From the NCBI RefSeq assembly GCF_003171675.1, contig NZ_QFZQ01000005.1:1-64000 (forward strand): DNA of 64,000 nucleotides. Direction: 5' to 3'. How positions within the stretch are numbered: the stretch's first letter is position 1; every line of letters starts with the position of its first letter. Source of the stretch: Reichenbachiella versicolor (GTDB lineage: Bacteria; Bacteroidota; Bacteroidia; Cytophagales; Cyclobacteriaceae). Both the position numbers and the translations under genes were made by a program. The notes below the pieces were generated by a model that saw nothing but the letters and a program-made list of their open reading frames with translations, made no database searches and was not told where the DNA came from. Positions 34,293-43,510 of the stretch are shown piece after piece.

Positions 34293-37200
34293 TCATCTCA
34301 AAGGTCTTAGCCTAATGGCTGTTCCTTTTCCTATTTCACTTTCTATTTTTAAATCTAGGTTGATTTCCCGCGATCTCTCGATCATATTTATCCTACCATA
34401 GCCTGGAGCAACCGTTTTTGTATCATAGCCTACCCCATTATCTATTATGTCCATGAAAAAGTGATTGACATTACGCACATTTATTCTTATCTGTGAGGAA
34501 GAAGAGTATTTAATAGCATTGGAAAGAGCTTCTTGATATATCCTGAAAACATGTGTGGCTTTCGTTAAATCTTCAATCTCAGAATTACCTTTCCAATGAA
34601 TCTTAATCTCACCAGGGTAAACTCTATTCATCTTTTCAGCCATTGAATAAAAAGCCTCTTCTAAACTGCTGGAACTGGACAGGCCTTCTCCAAAGTTATT
34701 GATGATTAACCTGCTTTCATTTACCATCTCTTCCAACAATTCATCTACTTCTAGATAATTACTCCTTACCTCTTTAGGTACCTGTGTACGCAAAGTAAGT
34801 CTAGTAGCTACGAGCATTTGACCTATACTGTCATGAACATCACGTGCAATCCTTATTCTTTCCTTTTCTTGACTCAACAACCTTTCATACTCTGTATTTT
34901 TTTCGGATTGTATATTTCTAAGAGTAACAAAAATTCTTGGTAAGTTATTCTGACTATGTCTAGAATCCAGCCTACTTAGTACGACTTTGTACCAGTTATA
35001 CCTAGTCCCATTGTTTACTTGGATTTCATTTTGCGAATAAGAACCTCCATCTATAATCACTTGTAAAGTACCAGAAAACAGTATTCGGTGCTCTTCTTTA
35101 ATACAATAAAACAGTTCTGCTAGTCCTTTGAATTTATCAAAAAACTTAGCATCTGATTCATTGTAAATAGTAATTATCTTATCCGTTTCTAGATCAATTT
35201 CAAACGCCAAAAGTTTTCCGAGCTGCAACAGTGCTTGTAGCTTTTTAATATCCTGCCTCAACTGATCTTTATAATTTTCCTCTTCTGTGACATCCTGTAT
35301 CACAGACCATATAAACTCACTTCCATTAGCATCTTTTGTTTTTACACCATTGATCAATACGGGGACTCTATGTCGTGTTTTAGTAATTAGTTCTTTTTTA
35401 TAAGATCCATATTTACCTTCAGTCAATAGATTTTTTAGTTGTTTTTTCTCTTCCGAATAAAACTCCATGGGAGTCAAGTCCCAATTTGTCATCTCTCTGA
35501 GCTCTTCTAAAGAGTACTCTGTTATCCTCAAAAACTCAGGGTTTACCTCTAGAAATTTACCTTCTAAGTCGTTTTTAACTATTCCTATGTGAGCATTCTC
35601 AAAAAACCTATTGAGATTATGGTTTTTAATTTTTAATTCATCTTGATAAAGGACTTTCTCCGTCACGTCTTGCATTGTTCCATTGACGTATATCAAACCT
35701 TGCTCATTATCAAATTCGAAAGTTGCATTTTCCTCTACATACTTTACCATATTCGAATTCGTCATTATTCTATGCGTAATCTTATATGGTACTCTTTTCT
35801 CTACACAATATTCAAAGTACTCCTTTAGGTCAATTTGCTCTTGAGGGTGAACGAAACTAAAAAATCCATCCAATGTTCGGTCGAAATACTGAGGCTCGAT
35901 ATCTAATATTCTGTATATCTCATCAGAACATATAAAATCGTTTTTGACTGCATTCAAATGCCAGCTACCCAATTTGGCAATTTTCTGAGATCTATTGAGA
36001 AGTTCATTTTTCACCTGAAGCTTTTTTTCTTGTTCTTGATCTTTTGTCAGATCCCTTGCCATGCCATAAAACAACTCCTCCTTCCCTATAGATAAATATA
36101 TGACTCTCATCTCTACAGGAATCTTAGTACCATCTTTTAGCTTATGACTAGTTACAAACTCTATCAATTTCCCTGACTTCATTTTACTAATGACACTTTT
36201 TACTCCTTCACTAGTGAAATAATCATCAAATTCAGTAATCAACTTCCCTTCTAGCTCTGACAATGAATCATATCCCCATAGTTGTAGTGTTTGCTTATTT
36301 ACAAACTTTATTTCTCCTTTAGCGTCAAGCAAAATAATGGGGTAGGGAGCCGCTTCCTGCATAGCTAGATATACTGACTCAACTTCATCTGCTCTTCTCT
36401 GATTCATAACAGTGTCAGTTATGTCTCTTGCAACAGCATAGTACATACTGTTATTAGATACTACCACCCACTCAAGATGCTTGTATACACCTGATTTGGT
36501 TTTATATCTATTTCTGAAATTGACGGTATTTTTACTACCTTCTAGCCTCCGAATCTCAACAAGGGTTTTACATAAATCTTCAGGGTGAACAAAGCTCAAA
36601 AACTTTTTCCCTTTTATTTCTTTTTTCGAATGACCAATTGTTTTCTCGAACTTTGGATTGTGATCTACAATTAATCCATCAGCATCCGAAATCAAAAAAT
36701 TATCATAGCATAGATTAAAAAATCTATTAAACTTCTCCAACTCCTGTTGATTCTTCTTTATCTCAGAAAGATTTTCAACCATGGCTATTATTCTCTTTCC
36801 TGATAGTGTATTGGGATCTTTTATTTTCCAAACCTTCAATGAAGCAGGGACTATTGTACCGTCTTTTTTTACATAACGTTTCTCTAACGAGTAATTATCA
36901 ATCTTGCCATCAAGCAAATCTTGGTAGTACACATTGTTCAAGTCAAAGTCCTCGGGATAAGTAAAGTCTTTGAAGGACATATTATAAATCTCCTCGGCTG
37001 TATACCCTAAAATATTTTCTAAAGCCTTATTCACTAGATAAGACCGTCCACCAGAAGCAGCTAAAGCAATACCATAGGGCACCTGTTCAAAAAGCGTACG
37101 AAAAACCCTCTCGTCATCTTTATAATTTGTTATATCCCTTACTATGACGAAGTACTTTTTCTCATCATCAACAACTAATACTTTTAATTTAACTTCAACA

Positions 37201-37811
37201 GGGATAAGAGTACCATTTTTAGCAATTTGCTCAGATTCAAACGTTAAAACCTCATTGACCCTAAGTTTGGAAAATCGTTCTTCGACATCTCCAGAGTCTT
37301 TAATAACTATAGAGCACATCGACTTACCCATTAACTCTTCACTGCTATACCCTGTCAATGTACTCATATGTTCATTGACAAAGTCAATGCTACCAGTAGA
37401 ATTCATCGTGAACATAGCCTCTGGAATATTATTTAAGATATCACTTAATAGGCCATTACAAACTCTATCTTTTTGAATTTCATTTAGAACAGTAATGACT
37501 TCACCTTCAATTGGCGAGGATACACTCACTTTAAAAGTAGTATCTAATGAATCGAAATACAGTTCCCTTTCAAAGTGATCATTGCAATAAGCTACTTTGT
37601 AAAAATCATCCAGCCATTGTTCCTTTTGTTTGTCATCAGAAATGTCAAATATTTCAAACAAGCTTTTCCTAATGAGTCTTTCTCTAGGGCTTTGAAAATA
37701 AAACTCAAACCCTTGATTCACCTCGGTTAACTCGGCTTCTACAGGTTTATTGGTTGAATTCAATATCAATCGAAATCTAGAATAGGCTAATAAATTGTCA
37801 GTGAGGTTCAT
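34293..37811 (-). CDS. Cytosolic multi-PAS sensor histidine kinase (HisKA_3 type)
   Basis: 1,172 residues with no membrane helix. About eight PAS-like modules occupy residues 1-950. Clear ones contain ILNNIPEAMFTMNSTGSIDF, LFEQVPYGIALAASGG, NFLISDADGLIVDHN, APYPIILLDAKGEIKF and NAHIGIVKNDLEGKFLE; the first and last are degenerate. The kinase core is of the NarX/DegS class: phospho-His993 in ARDVHDSIGQ, N-box residue Asn1098 in YQEALSNAIKYS, and the G-box in IDNGVGYD. Such kinases phosphorylate NarL-type regulators, two of which flank it (33641 and 38761). Many stacked PAS domains suggest input from several small ligands or redox cues. Confidence 0.93.
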   Translation of the reverse strand: MNLTDNLLAYSRFRLILNSTNKPVEAELTEVNQGFEFYFQSPRERLIRKSLFEIFDISDDKQKEQWLDDFYKVAYCNDHFERELYFDSLDTTFKVSVSSPIEGEVITVLNEIQKDRVCNGLLSDILNNIPEAMFTMNSTGSIDFVNEHMSTLTGYSSEELMGKSMCSIVIKDSGDVEERFSKLRVNEVLTFESEQIAKNGTLIPVEVKLKVLVVDDEKKYFVIVRDITNYKDDERVFRTLFEQVPYGIALAASGGRSYLVNKALENILGYTAEEIYNMSFKDFTYPEDFDLNNVYYQDLLDGKIDNYSLEKRYVKKDGTIVPASLKVWKIKDPNTLSGKRIIAMVENLSEIKKNQQELEKFNRFFNLCYDNFLISDADGLIVDHNPKFEKTIGHSKKEIKGKKFLSFVHPEDLCKTLVEIRRLEGSKNTVNFRNRYKTKSGVYKHLEWVVVSNNSMYYAVARDITDTVMNQRRADEVESVYLAMQEAAPYPIILLDAKGEIKFVNKQTLQLWGYDSLSELEGKLITEFDDYFTSEGVKSVISKMKSGKLIEFVTSHKLKDGTKIPVEMRVIYLSIGKEELFYGMARDLTKDQEQEKKLQVKNELLNRSQKIAKLGSWHLNAVKNDFICSDEIYRILDIEPQYFDRTLDGFFSFVHPQEQIDLKEYFEYCVEKRVPYKITHRIMTNSNMVKYVEENATFEFDNEQGLIYVNGTMQDVTEKVLYQDELKIKNHNLNRFFENAHIGIVKNDLEGKFLEVNPEFLRITEYSLEELREMTNWDLTPMEFYSEEKKQLKNLLTEGKYGSYKKELITKTRHRVPVLINGVKTKDANGSEFIWSVIQDVTEEENYKDQLRQDIKKLQALLQLGKLLAFEIDLETDKIITIYNESDAKFFDKFKGLAELFYCIKEEHRILFSGTLQVIIDGGSYSQNEIQVNNGTRYNWYKVVLSRLDSRHSQNNLPRIFVTLRNIQSEKNTEYERLLSQEKERIRIARDVHDSIGQMLVATRLTLRTQVPKEVRSNYLEVDELLEEMVNESRLIINNFGEGLSSSSSLEEAFYSMAEKMNRVYPGEIKIHWKGNSEIEDLTKATHVFRIYQEALSNAIKYSSSSQIRINVRNVNHFFMDIIDNGVGYDTKTVAPGYGRINMIERSREINLDLKIESEIGKGTAIRLRPLR

Positions 37812-38075
37812 ATCATTGAATGTTAGCTTGGTTGATTCCTAATTAGAGAAAAACCTAAAAAGAAAAACTGAATAAAAAACTGTATTTGGTTCTAAGTGTA
37901 TTTCCAGCTTCCAATATCAACTCTTAAGAAAAATCTCTAAGTGGTATTGGTATAAATCTAATCCGTTTTAAACGTACCGTTTTTACGTGTATCTCGGAAA
38001 AATATATGCGGTTATTTCCCATAGAAAACCATGTAGTCAATTTACAAACTTTGTTATACACCAAACAAAACAGTC

Positions 38076-38585
38076 ATGAAAACTCTTATCACATTTTCAT
38101 TTTTTTTGTTGTCTATAGCAACATGTTTGTCTCAGGAAATCCCCGTGATTACTTCAACAGCTCTCGTTGATTTCACAATAGAAGGCTCAAAAGTAGGTTG
38201 GAGTGTAGGAAAACCTTATTTATTTGAATACAAAAATTCAGATGATCAAATAATAATGGATACGGGATTATTTTATCAGTATGATGTAATGACGATGACT
38301 TCATTCTCTGAATCTCAAGAAGCTAGAGAAGAAATGGATAGATTATCTAAAATTCAGAATCGTGAAGTAGCAACTGGAGGTATTTATGTGGGAATAGAAG
38401 CTAGAAGGGATAAGATACGAACGGGTCTAAATCTACGTGCTGGCATTAAAAATGGTGAAGACTTAATTGTAATTCCAACAATAACTGTAGCAAGGCAGGT
38501 TTTGAATTTTTTATCGGTAGGTACAGGATTATCAATTAGGTCGGACTTAAACCCCGGAATACAGTTTTTTGTAGCGTTCAAATAA
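38076..38585 (+). CDS. Small secreted beta-rich protein, possible outer-membrane protein
   Basis: 169 residues: a signal peptide (MKTLITFSFFLLSIATCLSQ), then alternating polar and hydrophobic strands (GWSVGKPYLFEY, MDTGLFYQYDV, GGIYVGIEAR, GLNLRAGIK) and a final aromatic strand GIQFFVAFK. That ending is common in small outer-membrane beta-barrels, although the length allows only about eight strands. I recognise no named family. It sits between the multi-PAS kinase and its paralogous regulator, on the opposite strand, so it could be one of their targets. That is only positional inference. Confidence 0.6.
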   Translation: MKTLITFSFFLLSIATCLSQEIPVITSTALVDFTIEGSKVGWSVGKPYLFEYKNSDDQIIMDTGLFYQYDVMTMTSFSESQEAREEMDRLSKIQNREVATGGIYVGIEARRDKIRTGLNLRAGIKNGEDLIVIPTITVARQVLNFLSVGTGLSIRSDLNPGIQFFVAFK

Positions 38586-38718
38586 TACTCAACGAGATCT
38601 TTCAACCAGACAATCTTGATGAATGAAGCAAAAAACTGTAAACCATTTTAAGAAAGAACTTTGTTCTTAGTCGTTCATACCTGATTTAATCCAACCGAAA
38701 ATACTCAATTAAGAGTGA

Positions 38719-38760
38719 CTAGTTTGGTGGGGCTGTCATTTTATGGCAGCTCCAAACTAG
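38719..38760. terminator. Long stem-loop between convergent genes
   Basis: CTAGTTTGG (38719-38727) pairs with CCAAACTAG (38752-38760), and the stem extends inward (GGCTGTCA against TGGCAGC) with small interruptions to a short TTTTA loop. It directly touches the stop codon of the regulator at 38761 and can serve both converging genes. There is no U-tract. Confidence 0.6.
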
Positions 38761-39399
38761 CTAGTAGAATAAATCCTGAAACAATTTTTGATTCAAGGCA
38801 AACCTTACAAGCCCAGCCATATTTTTAGCATTAGCTTTCTCTATTATATTATGCTTATGAGTCTCAACGGTTCGATGACTGATCGAAAGTTGTTCAGCGA
38901 TCTCGGTATTACTCTTTTCCTCTAATAGTAACCTTAGTATCTCCATCTCTCGGTTCGTCAGATCCACTTTAGGATATTTCTTCTTGTTGTAAGTAACACT
39001 ATTCATAATAATATCCTTGACAGCATTCGAATAATATTTCTGTTTATTTTGAACAGCCTCTATCGCCTTTACTAACTCTTCAGTATCTCCCGACTTAAGT
39101 AGATATGCATCTACATCCATACCAAGCATTTTCTTAATAGAAGCTGAATCCTTCATCATTGACAGGGCTATTACTGGAGTTTCGATTTTATAAGACCTAA
39201 GTTCCCTTACGAATTCAACTCCATCTTTTTCAGGCATACAGATGTCTGTTATTATCAAATCGACTGTCTTCTTCTTTAGTTCAATCAAGGCTTCATCAGC
39301 TGTAGCGCATTCTAGCACCTCAGCCTCTAACCGTTTTTGTAAAAACTTACTTAAGACGTTATGAACGATTTTATGATCATCAAGTAATAGTATTAACAT
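38761..39399 (-). CDS. NarL/LuxR-family response regulator (paralogue)
   Basis: 212 residues, the same length as its paralogue at 33641. The receiver begins MLILLLDDHK and carries Asp52 (TDICMP), a switch Ser (ALSMM) and Lys (LLKSG). The GerE domain reads DLTNREMEILRLLL..IAEQLSISHRTVETHKHNIIEKANAKN. It probably arose by duplication together with the partner gene around the multi-PAS kinase. It is transcribed in the same direction as that kinase but separated from it by a plus-strand gene, so it has its own promoter. Confidence 0.92.
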   Translation of the reverse strand: MLILLLDDHKIVHNVLSKFLQKRLEAEVLECATADEALIELKKKTVDLIITDICMPEKDGVEFVRELRSYKIETPVIALSMMKDSASIKKMLGMDVDAYLLKSGDTEELVKAIEAVQNKQKYYSNAVKDIIMNSVTYNKKKYPKVDLTNREMEILRLLLEEKSNTEIAEQLSISHRTVETHKHNIIEKANAKNMAGLVRFALNQKLFQDLFY

Positions 39400-39565
39400 A
39401 CAGGGTTGGTGTTTTTTGTTGAAAAAGAATATTGATAATACCTCAAATTACTAAAACGCTGAAACTATATCTACGGGATACACTTATATTTTGAAATGAT
39501 AAATCCCCTGATGCATAATGTGTAACTAGAATTGACCTTTGTATATAACCATCAAACACAAGGTC

Positions 39566-40183
39566 ATGAAAGCACCTAAGTTTATATTGTTTTTTATCAT
39601 ACTTTCAGTTGTCCACTGTAATGCAGACAATGGTAAGAAGGGTCAAGAACTAATGGAGGTTTATAAGCTATTCAAAAAAGCAGAATCTGAAGACTTAATT
39701 TCTGGAATGCTCGATCTTGATTTCGAACTAGCTAAGAAGAATACAACATATGTTCCTAAAGGATGCAATATAGATACAATGTATTTTCAAAATGACAAAC
39801 TGAATAGATGGGCATTGTTTCGTTCTGTAGACTTAGGATACCTGAAAGATTTAGACGTGACCATAGCTATGGAAGTATCTAACGCTGATCAGAACATTCT
39901 GGAGTTTATCAGCAACGTCGCTGAAGAGTTCCCTGATATTACCATAGAAAGTCAAATGGAAGCGAATACTTATGTAATCAAAAATCTTCAAAAAGATCTA
40001 TGGGTAGTAGATGATCGATGGACAGTGGAAACTTACACGCCAATTGATAATCTATTTACTTATAAACTATCTGATTTGGGTGATTACTTATTGATAGAAA
40101 TGACAGAAACCGTTCCTAGAAAAACCATAAGAAAAAAAGATGTTAAACAAAATGTACGAGATATGACAATCAGCTCTAAATAG
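39566..40183 (+). CDS. Hypothetical lipoprotein
   Basis: Starting at the ATG at 39566 gives a lipoprotein signal (MKAPKFILFFIILSVVHC, lipobox SVVHC); an in-frame ATG 27 bp earlier adds residues that spoil it. The mature part (~190 residues) is mixed alpha/beta with two Cys. It contains GCNIDTMYFQND, VDLGYLKDLDVTIAMEV and a basic tail KKDVKQNVRDM. I recognise no family or catalytic motif. It sits divergently from the regulator at 38761 and ends near a strong stem-loop at 40295. Confidence 0.6.
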   Translation: MKAPKFILFFIILSVVHCNADNGKKGQELMEVYKLFKKAESEDLISGMLDLDFELAKKNTTYVPKGCNIDTMYFQNDKLNRWALFRSVDLGYLKDLDVTIAMEVSNADQNILEFISNVAEEFPDITIESQMEANTYVIKNLQKDLWVVDDRWTVETYTPIDNLFTYKLSDLGDYLLIEMTETVPRKTIRKKDVKQNVRDMTISSK

Positions 40184-40294
40184 CCCCTAAACCAACTAAA
40201 CCTTAATTTTCGAACACCTCTAAACCAGCTAAACCTTAATTTTTAAAACACTCCTAGACCAACTTGTTTTGAATATTTAGTATTGGAACACTAG

Positions 40295-40343
40295 CATGAG
40301 ACTTGTAATAGATTCTATTACGGTCTCATGTGTTTCCTTTTTA
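40295..40343. terminator. Stem-loop terminator between convergent genes
   Basis: CATGAGAC (40295-40302) and GTAATAG (40305-40311) pair with CTATTAC (40315-40321) and GTCTCATG (40323-40330), giving a 15-bp stem with a small bulge and a 3-nt loop. A T-rich tract follows on the plus strand. It terminates the lipoprotein gene at 39566 and possibly the opposing gene. Confidence 0.7.
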
Positions 40344-40349
40344 AGTTAG

Positions 40350-40622
40350 TCATGCTATTTTCAAATTCGTTCTTTCATCAGGACACCCAGTGTTAGTTTT
40401 TTCACCCTTTTCACAAGGACATAGATCATATAAGTTGATAATTCCATCTCCATCAAAATCGCCAAACTTATCTAAAGTGATACCGTTTTCAGTATTTTGT
40501 TTTTCAACAGCCTTATTACCAATTACACTTACGCTTTTACTAGACTTCTTCTCCTTACACTGAACTGAACTACTAACAAACATCAAAACCATCATTAGAA
40601 ATACGAACTTCATTATTCTCAT
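40350..40622 (-). CDS. Small lipoprotein with thrombospondin type 3-like calcium motif
   Basis: 90 residues. The N-terminus has a signal (FVFLMMVLMFVSSSVQC) whose Cys fits a lipobox, followed by a Lys/Ser-rich linker. The only domain is one DxDxDG-type motif, DFDGDGIINLYDLCPCEKG, plus GCPDE, as in thrombospondin type 3 repeats that bind Ca2+. In Bacteroidota such repeats usually link OmpA-like proteins, whereas here the motif stands alone. An ATG at codon 4 is an alternative start. Three ~21-bp spaced direct repeats lie upstream (40746-40801) and may control it. Confidence 0.65.
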   Translation of the reverse strand: MRIMKFVFLMMVLMFVSSSVQCKEKKSSKSVSVIGNKAVEKQNTENGITLDKFGDFDGDGIINLYDLCPCEKGEKTNTGCPDERTNLKIA

Positions 40623-40745
40623 TACCCTTCTATTTGCTAAACCTTAATTTTTCACAATGCTTTTAACATATCATAAAGTCTTTATGTGACTTTTAGTATG
40701 TCTGATCAAAAGTAGTATTGCTACCACTTGGATTTTCGGAAAGTA

Positions 40746-40801
40746 GTCGAGAGGTAAAACAAAAAGGCCGAAATGTAAAAAATGGAGGACAACTGGTAAC
40801 T
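40746..40801. promoter_or_regulatory. Three ~21-bp spaced direct repeats, candidate operator
   Basis: GTCGAGAGGTAAAA (40746-40759), GCCGAAATGTAAAA (40767-40780) and GACAACTGGTAACT (40788-40801) are spaced exactly 21 bp apart. They match the three boxes upstream of the FIST operon (54020-54074). Boxes repeated every two helical turns are typical of LytTR-type or other tandem-binding regulators. They lie 124-179 bp upstream of the small lipoprotein gene and ~110 bp upstream of recQ. Confidence 0.55.
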
Positions 40802-40911
40802 ATAAAAATGTATATTTCGATAATGATCATACACGGTTTTAAGTAGCAAATCAATTAAAGACCATAATACAGATCCCTTAAAGTACATTTTCAAGTACTA
40901 TTTTAGCACTC

Positions 40912-42816
40912 TTGACAACTATACAAGACATACTAAAAAAATACTGGGGCTATGAGAGCTTCAGGCCTATGCAGGAAGATATTATCCAATCGGTTTTAGA
41001 CGGACATGACACTCTAGCGCTTTTACCAACTGGTGGTGGAAAGTCAATCTGTTTTCAAGTTCCTGCTATGTTAATGGACGGAATGTGTGTAGTTATTTCA
41101 CCTTTGATCGCGTTGATGTCAGATCAAGTAGATCAACTCAAAAAACGAGGTATTCGTGCTGCATCACTGTACTCTGGTCAGCCTCATCGAGAAATTGATG
41201 TATTACTTGACAATTGTATTGGCGGACATATGAAGTTTCTTTACGTTTCTCCTGAAAGATTAAAATCCGAGATATTCGTAGAGCGGCTCAAGCAAATGAA
41301 TGTCTCTATGATCGCTGTAGACGAAGCTCACTGTATTTCTCAATGGGGGTTTGATTTCCGTCCTTCTTATCTGGATATCAATTCTATCTACCCTTATATA
41401 GAAAATGCTAAAAAAATAGCTTTAACAGCTACTGCTACTAAAGAGACCAAAAAAGATATCTGTGAAAAACTAAGCTTCCAAAACCCAAATACTTTTCAAA
41501 AATCATTCGCACGAAAAAATCTATCTTATTCAGCATTCCAAATTGAAAACAAGGGTCCTAAAATGCTTGAAATCCTTCGAAACGTAAAAGGGAGTGCGAT
41601 TGTCTATGTACGTAGTCGTAGGGAAACCGAAAATGTCTCTCGATTTCTTTATCAAAATCAAATTACCTGTGATTTTTACCATGCTGGGCTTGATTCTAAA
41701 ACACGGGCTCGCAAACAACAAGAATGGATAGAAAACCGTCGCAGAGTCATGGTAGCCACCAATGCCTTTGGTATGGGAATTGATAAACCAGATGTCAGGG
41801 TAGTAGTACACTTGGATCTACCTGATTCTTTAGAAGCTTACTATCAAGAAGCTGGAAGAGGGGGAAGAGATGAAAAAAGAGCTTTCTCAGTATTACTCTA
41901 TTCACAGACTGATGTTTACAATCTCAAGAAAAACGAAGAACGAAGGAATCCTCCACTAGAATTCGTTCAAAGAGTGTATCAAAGTATTGCAAATTATCTC
42001 AAACTGGCCGTAGGTAGTAGCGAATTTCAAAGCTTCAACTTTGAACTTAAAGTATTTGCTGACACATATAACCTAAATGCACTGGACACTCACTATGCTG
42101 TACTAAAGCTACAGGAAATGGGCCTAATCAATATCAATGATAATATGGGAAGGGCGAGCTCTGCTAAGATTAGTACAAATCAGAACGAACTTTATAAATT
42201 TATGATAGCCAACTCTAATATGGAGCCTGTCATGAAAGCTTTGCTTAGACTTTACGGTGGGATATTATATACTGACTTTACTCATATTTATGAGTTTGAA
42301 ATCGCAAAACTTTGTAAAAGCAATCAGTCTGATATCATCCAAAAGCTTAAAAGTCTTCATAAAATGGATATCATTATCTATGATCAGCTAAAAACCAAAC
42401 CACAACTAACTTACCTGACCCCCCGCCTCGAGATTAGTGCTCTTAAGCGACCTTACAAACAAGCAATGGAGCGCCGCAAAATAATCCATGAAAAAATCGA
42501 AGCGATGACCCGATATGCCGAAAATAATTCCATCTGTAGAACTCGAATATTTCAGGAGTATTTTGATGAGGTGACCTATATTAACTGCGGTACTTGTGAT
42601 GTTTGTATCAATGCTAAGAAAAAAGAAAATATGCACGATGCACTAGACGTTACCAAATCTAAGATTCTTGAAAACCTAAAATACCTTCCCTCTCAACTTG
42701 ATGAACTAAAAATTCAAATTCAGGTAAACGATGACTTTTTGTACTCTGAAGCCATTAGGGAATTGATCGATGAAGAAAAAGTGTTATTGAATGGAATGAA
42801 AGTTTCTCTTTCTTAG
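40912..42816 (+). CDS. recQ: ATP-dependent DNA helicase RecQ (short form)
   Basis: 634 residues. The start is taken at TTG (40912) because the family begins IQDILKKYWGYESFRPMQ right there. Superfamily 2 motifs: Walker A PTGGGKS, DEAH in AVDEAHCISQWG, motif III TATA, motif V ATNAFGMGIDKPDV, and motif VI YYQEAGRGGRD. The RecQ-Ct zinc site has its four Cys in ICRTRI and INCGTCDVC, after a winged helix. The protein ends without an HRDC domain, as in the shorter Bacteroidota RecQ. It unwinds 3'-5' DNA in recombination and repair. Confidence 0.95.
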   Translation: MTTIQDILKKYWGYESFRPMQEDIIQSVLDGHDTLALLPTGGGKSICFQVPAMLMDGMCVVISPLIALMSDQVDQLKKRGIRAASLYSGQPHREIDVLLDNCIGGHMKFLYVSPERLKSEIFVERLKQMNVSMIAVDEAHCISQWGFDFRPSYLDINSIYPYIENAKKIALTATATKETKKDICEKLSFQNPNTFQKSFARKNLSYSAFQIENKGPKMLEILRNVKGSAIVYVRSRRETENVSRFLYQNQITCDFYHAGLDSKTRARKQQEWIENRRRVMVATNAFGMGIDKPDVRVVVHLDLPDSLEAYYQEAGRGGRDEKRAFSVLLYSQTDVYNLKKNEERRNPPLEFVQRVYQSIANYLKLAVGSSEFQSFNFELKVFADTYNLNALDTHYAVLKLQEMGLININDNMGRASSAKISTNQNELYKFMIANSNMEPVMKALLRLYGGILYTDFTHIYEFEIAKLCKSNQSDIIQKLKSLHKMDIIIYDQLKTKPQLTYLTPRLEISALKRPYKQAMERRKIIHEKIEAMTRYAENNSICRTRIFQEYFDEVTYINCGTCDVCINAKKKENMHDALDVTKSKILENLKYLPSQLDELKIQIQVNDDFLYSEAIRELIDEEKVLLNGMKVSLS

Positions 42817-42949
42817 TTTACTTTCTTCATCATGTTCAATTTAAAAGTTAGTTTTAGAATGGCATAGCAAAGACAAATAGTGCTTTAATCTAAAACTAAA
42901 CCCCAGTTAATTGTTTTCCTTCCCAAATTTTACTTTCAATAAACAAACT

Positions 42950-43456
42950 ATGATCAAATTTTTAATATCTATTCTGTTACTAACTTTTCTATCTAGTTTC
43001 TGTTATTGTCAACCAACTTATACTCTAGAGGCTTTATCTTTTGAAAAATTCACTAATATCGAAGGGTATGTCAATGGTTATCAAGACACAAGAAGAAAAT
43101 GCTTAGCTGTTAATGCTGGTAGAGTAGCATATAGAGATAAATACGCTGCTGCTCAAACCACATTTAAAGGCAAATCGGGAAAATACAAGTTGTCATTAAC
43201 TACTCTTCTCGAAGACGACGGTGAATCTACTTATAAAATCAAAGTCAATAACAAATACATCGGCGAGGTAATTAAGAACGAAGTGTCTGAAAAAAACTAT
43301 AAAGAGCAGATTAACCCTCTTCCTAACAAAGTCAGAATCAAAAATGGTGATACTATTATGATTGAATTTATGGCTGTTACAAATGGTAAAATCCCTGAAG
43401 GTAACGGCACTGCATATGCACGAGGAAGATGGAGAAGGTTAGAACTGACTAAATAA
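42950..43456 (+). CDS. Secreted beta-sandwich protein of unknown function
   Basis: The ATG at 42950 gives a proper signal peptide (MIKFLISILLLTFLSSF, cleavage near CYCQ); an upstream in-frame ATG adds 13 residues of no signal character. The mature ~148 residues form a single beta-rich domain with KYKLSLTTLLEDDGESTYKI, VNNKYIGEV, GDTIMIEFMA and GTAYARGRWRRLEL. The last motif and spacing recall accessory carbohydrate-binding-like domains attached to secreted sulfatases and glycoside hydrolases in this phylum. Here the domain stands alone. The binding role is inferred. Confidence 0.6.
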   Translation: MIKFLISILLLTFLSSFCYCQPTYTLEALSFEKFTNIEGYVNGYQDTRRKCLAVNAGRVAYRDKYAAAQTTFKGKSGKYKLSLTTLLEDDGESTYKIKVNNKYIGEVIKNEVSEKNYKEQINPLPNKVRIKNGDTIMIEFMAVTNGKIPEGNGTAYARGRWRRLELTK

Positions 43457-43510
43457 ATATAGGATACTCTTCAATAATAACTACCAAATATGCGAGTACC
43501 CAATAATAAT

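Larger units (their letters stand above)
40196..40651 (+). repeat. Three copies of a 15-bp direct repeat around the small lipoprotein gene
   Basis: CTAAACCTTAATTTT occurs at 40196-40210, 40229-40243 and 40637-40651. The first two are 33 bp apart, with similar flanks (TCTAAACCAGCTAAACC-like context). The third is on the other side of the 90-residue lipoprotein gene, 15 bp upstream of its start codon. The function is unknown; they could be recombination scars. Confidence 0.6.
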
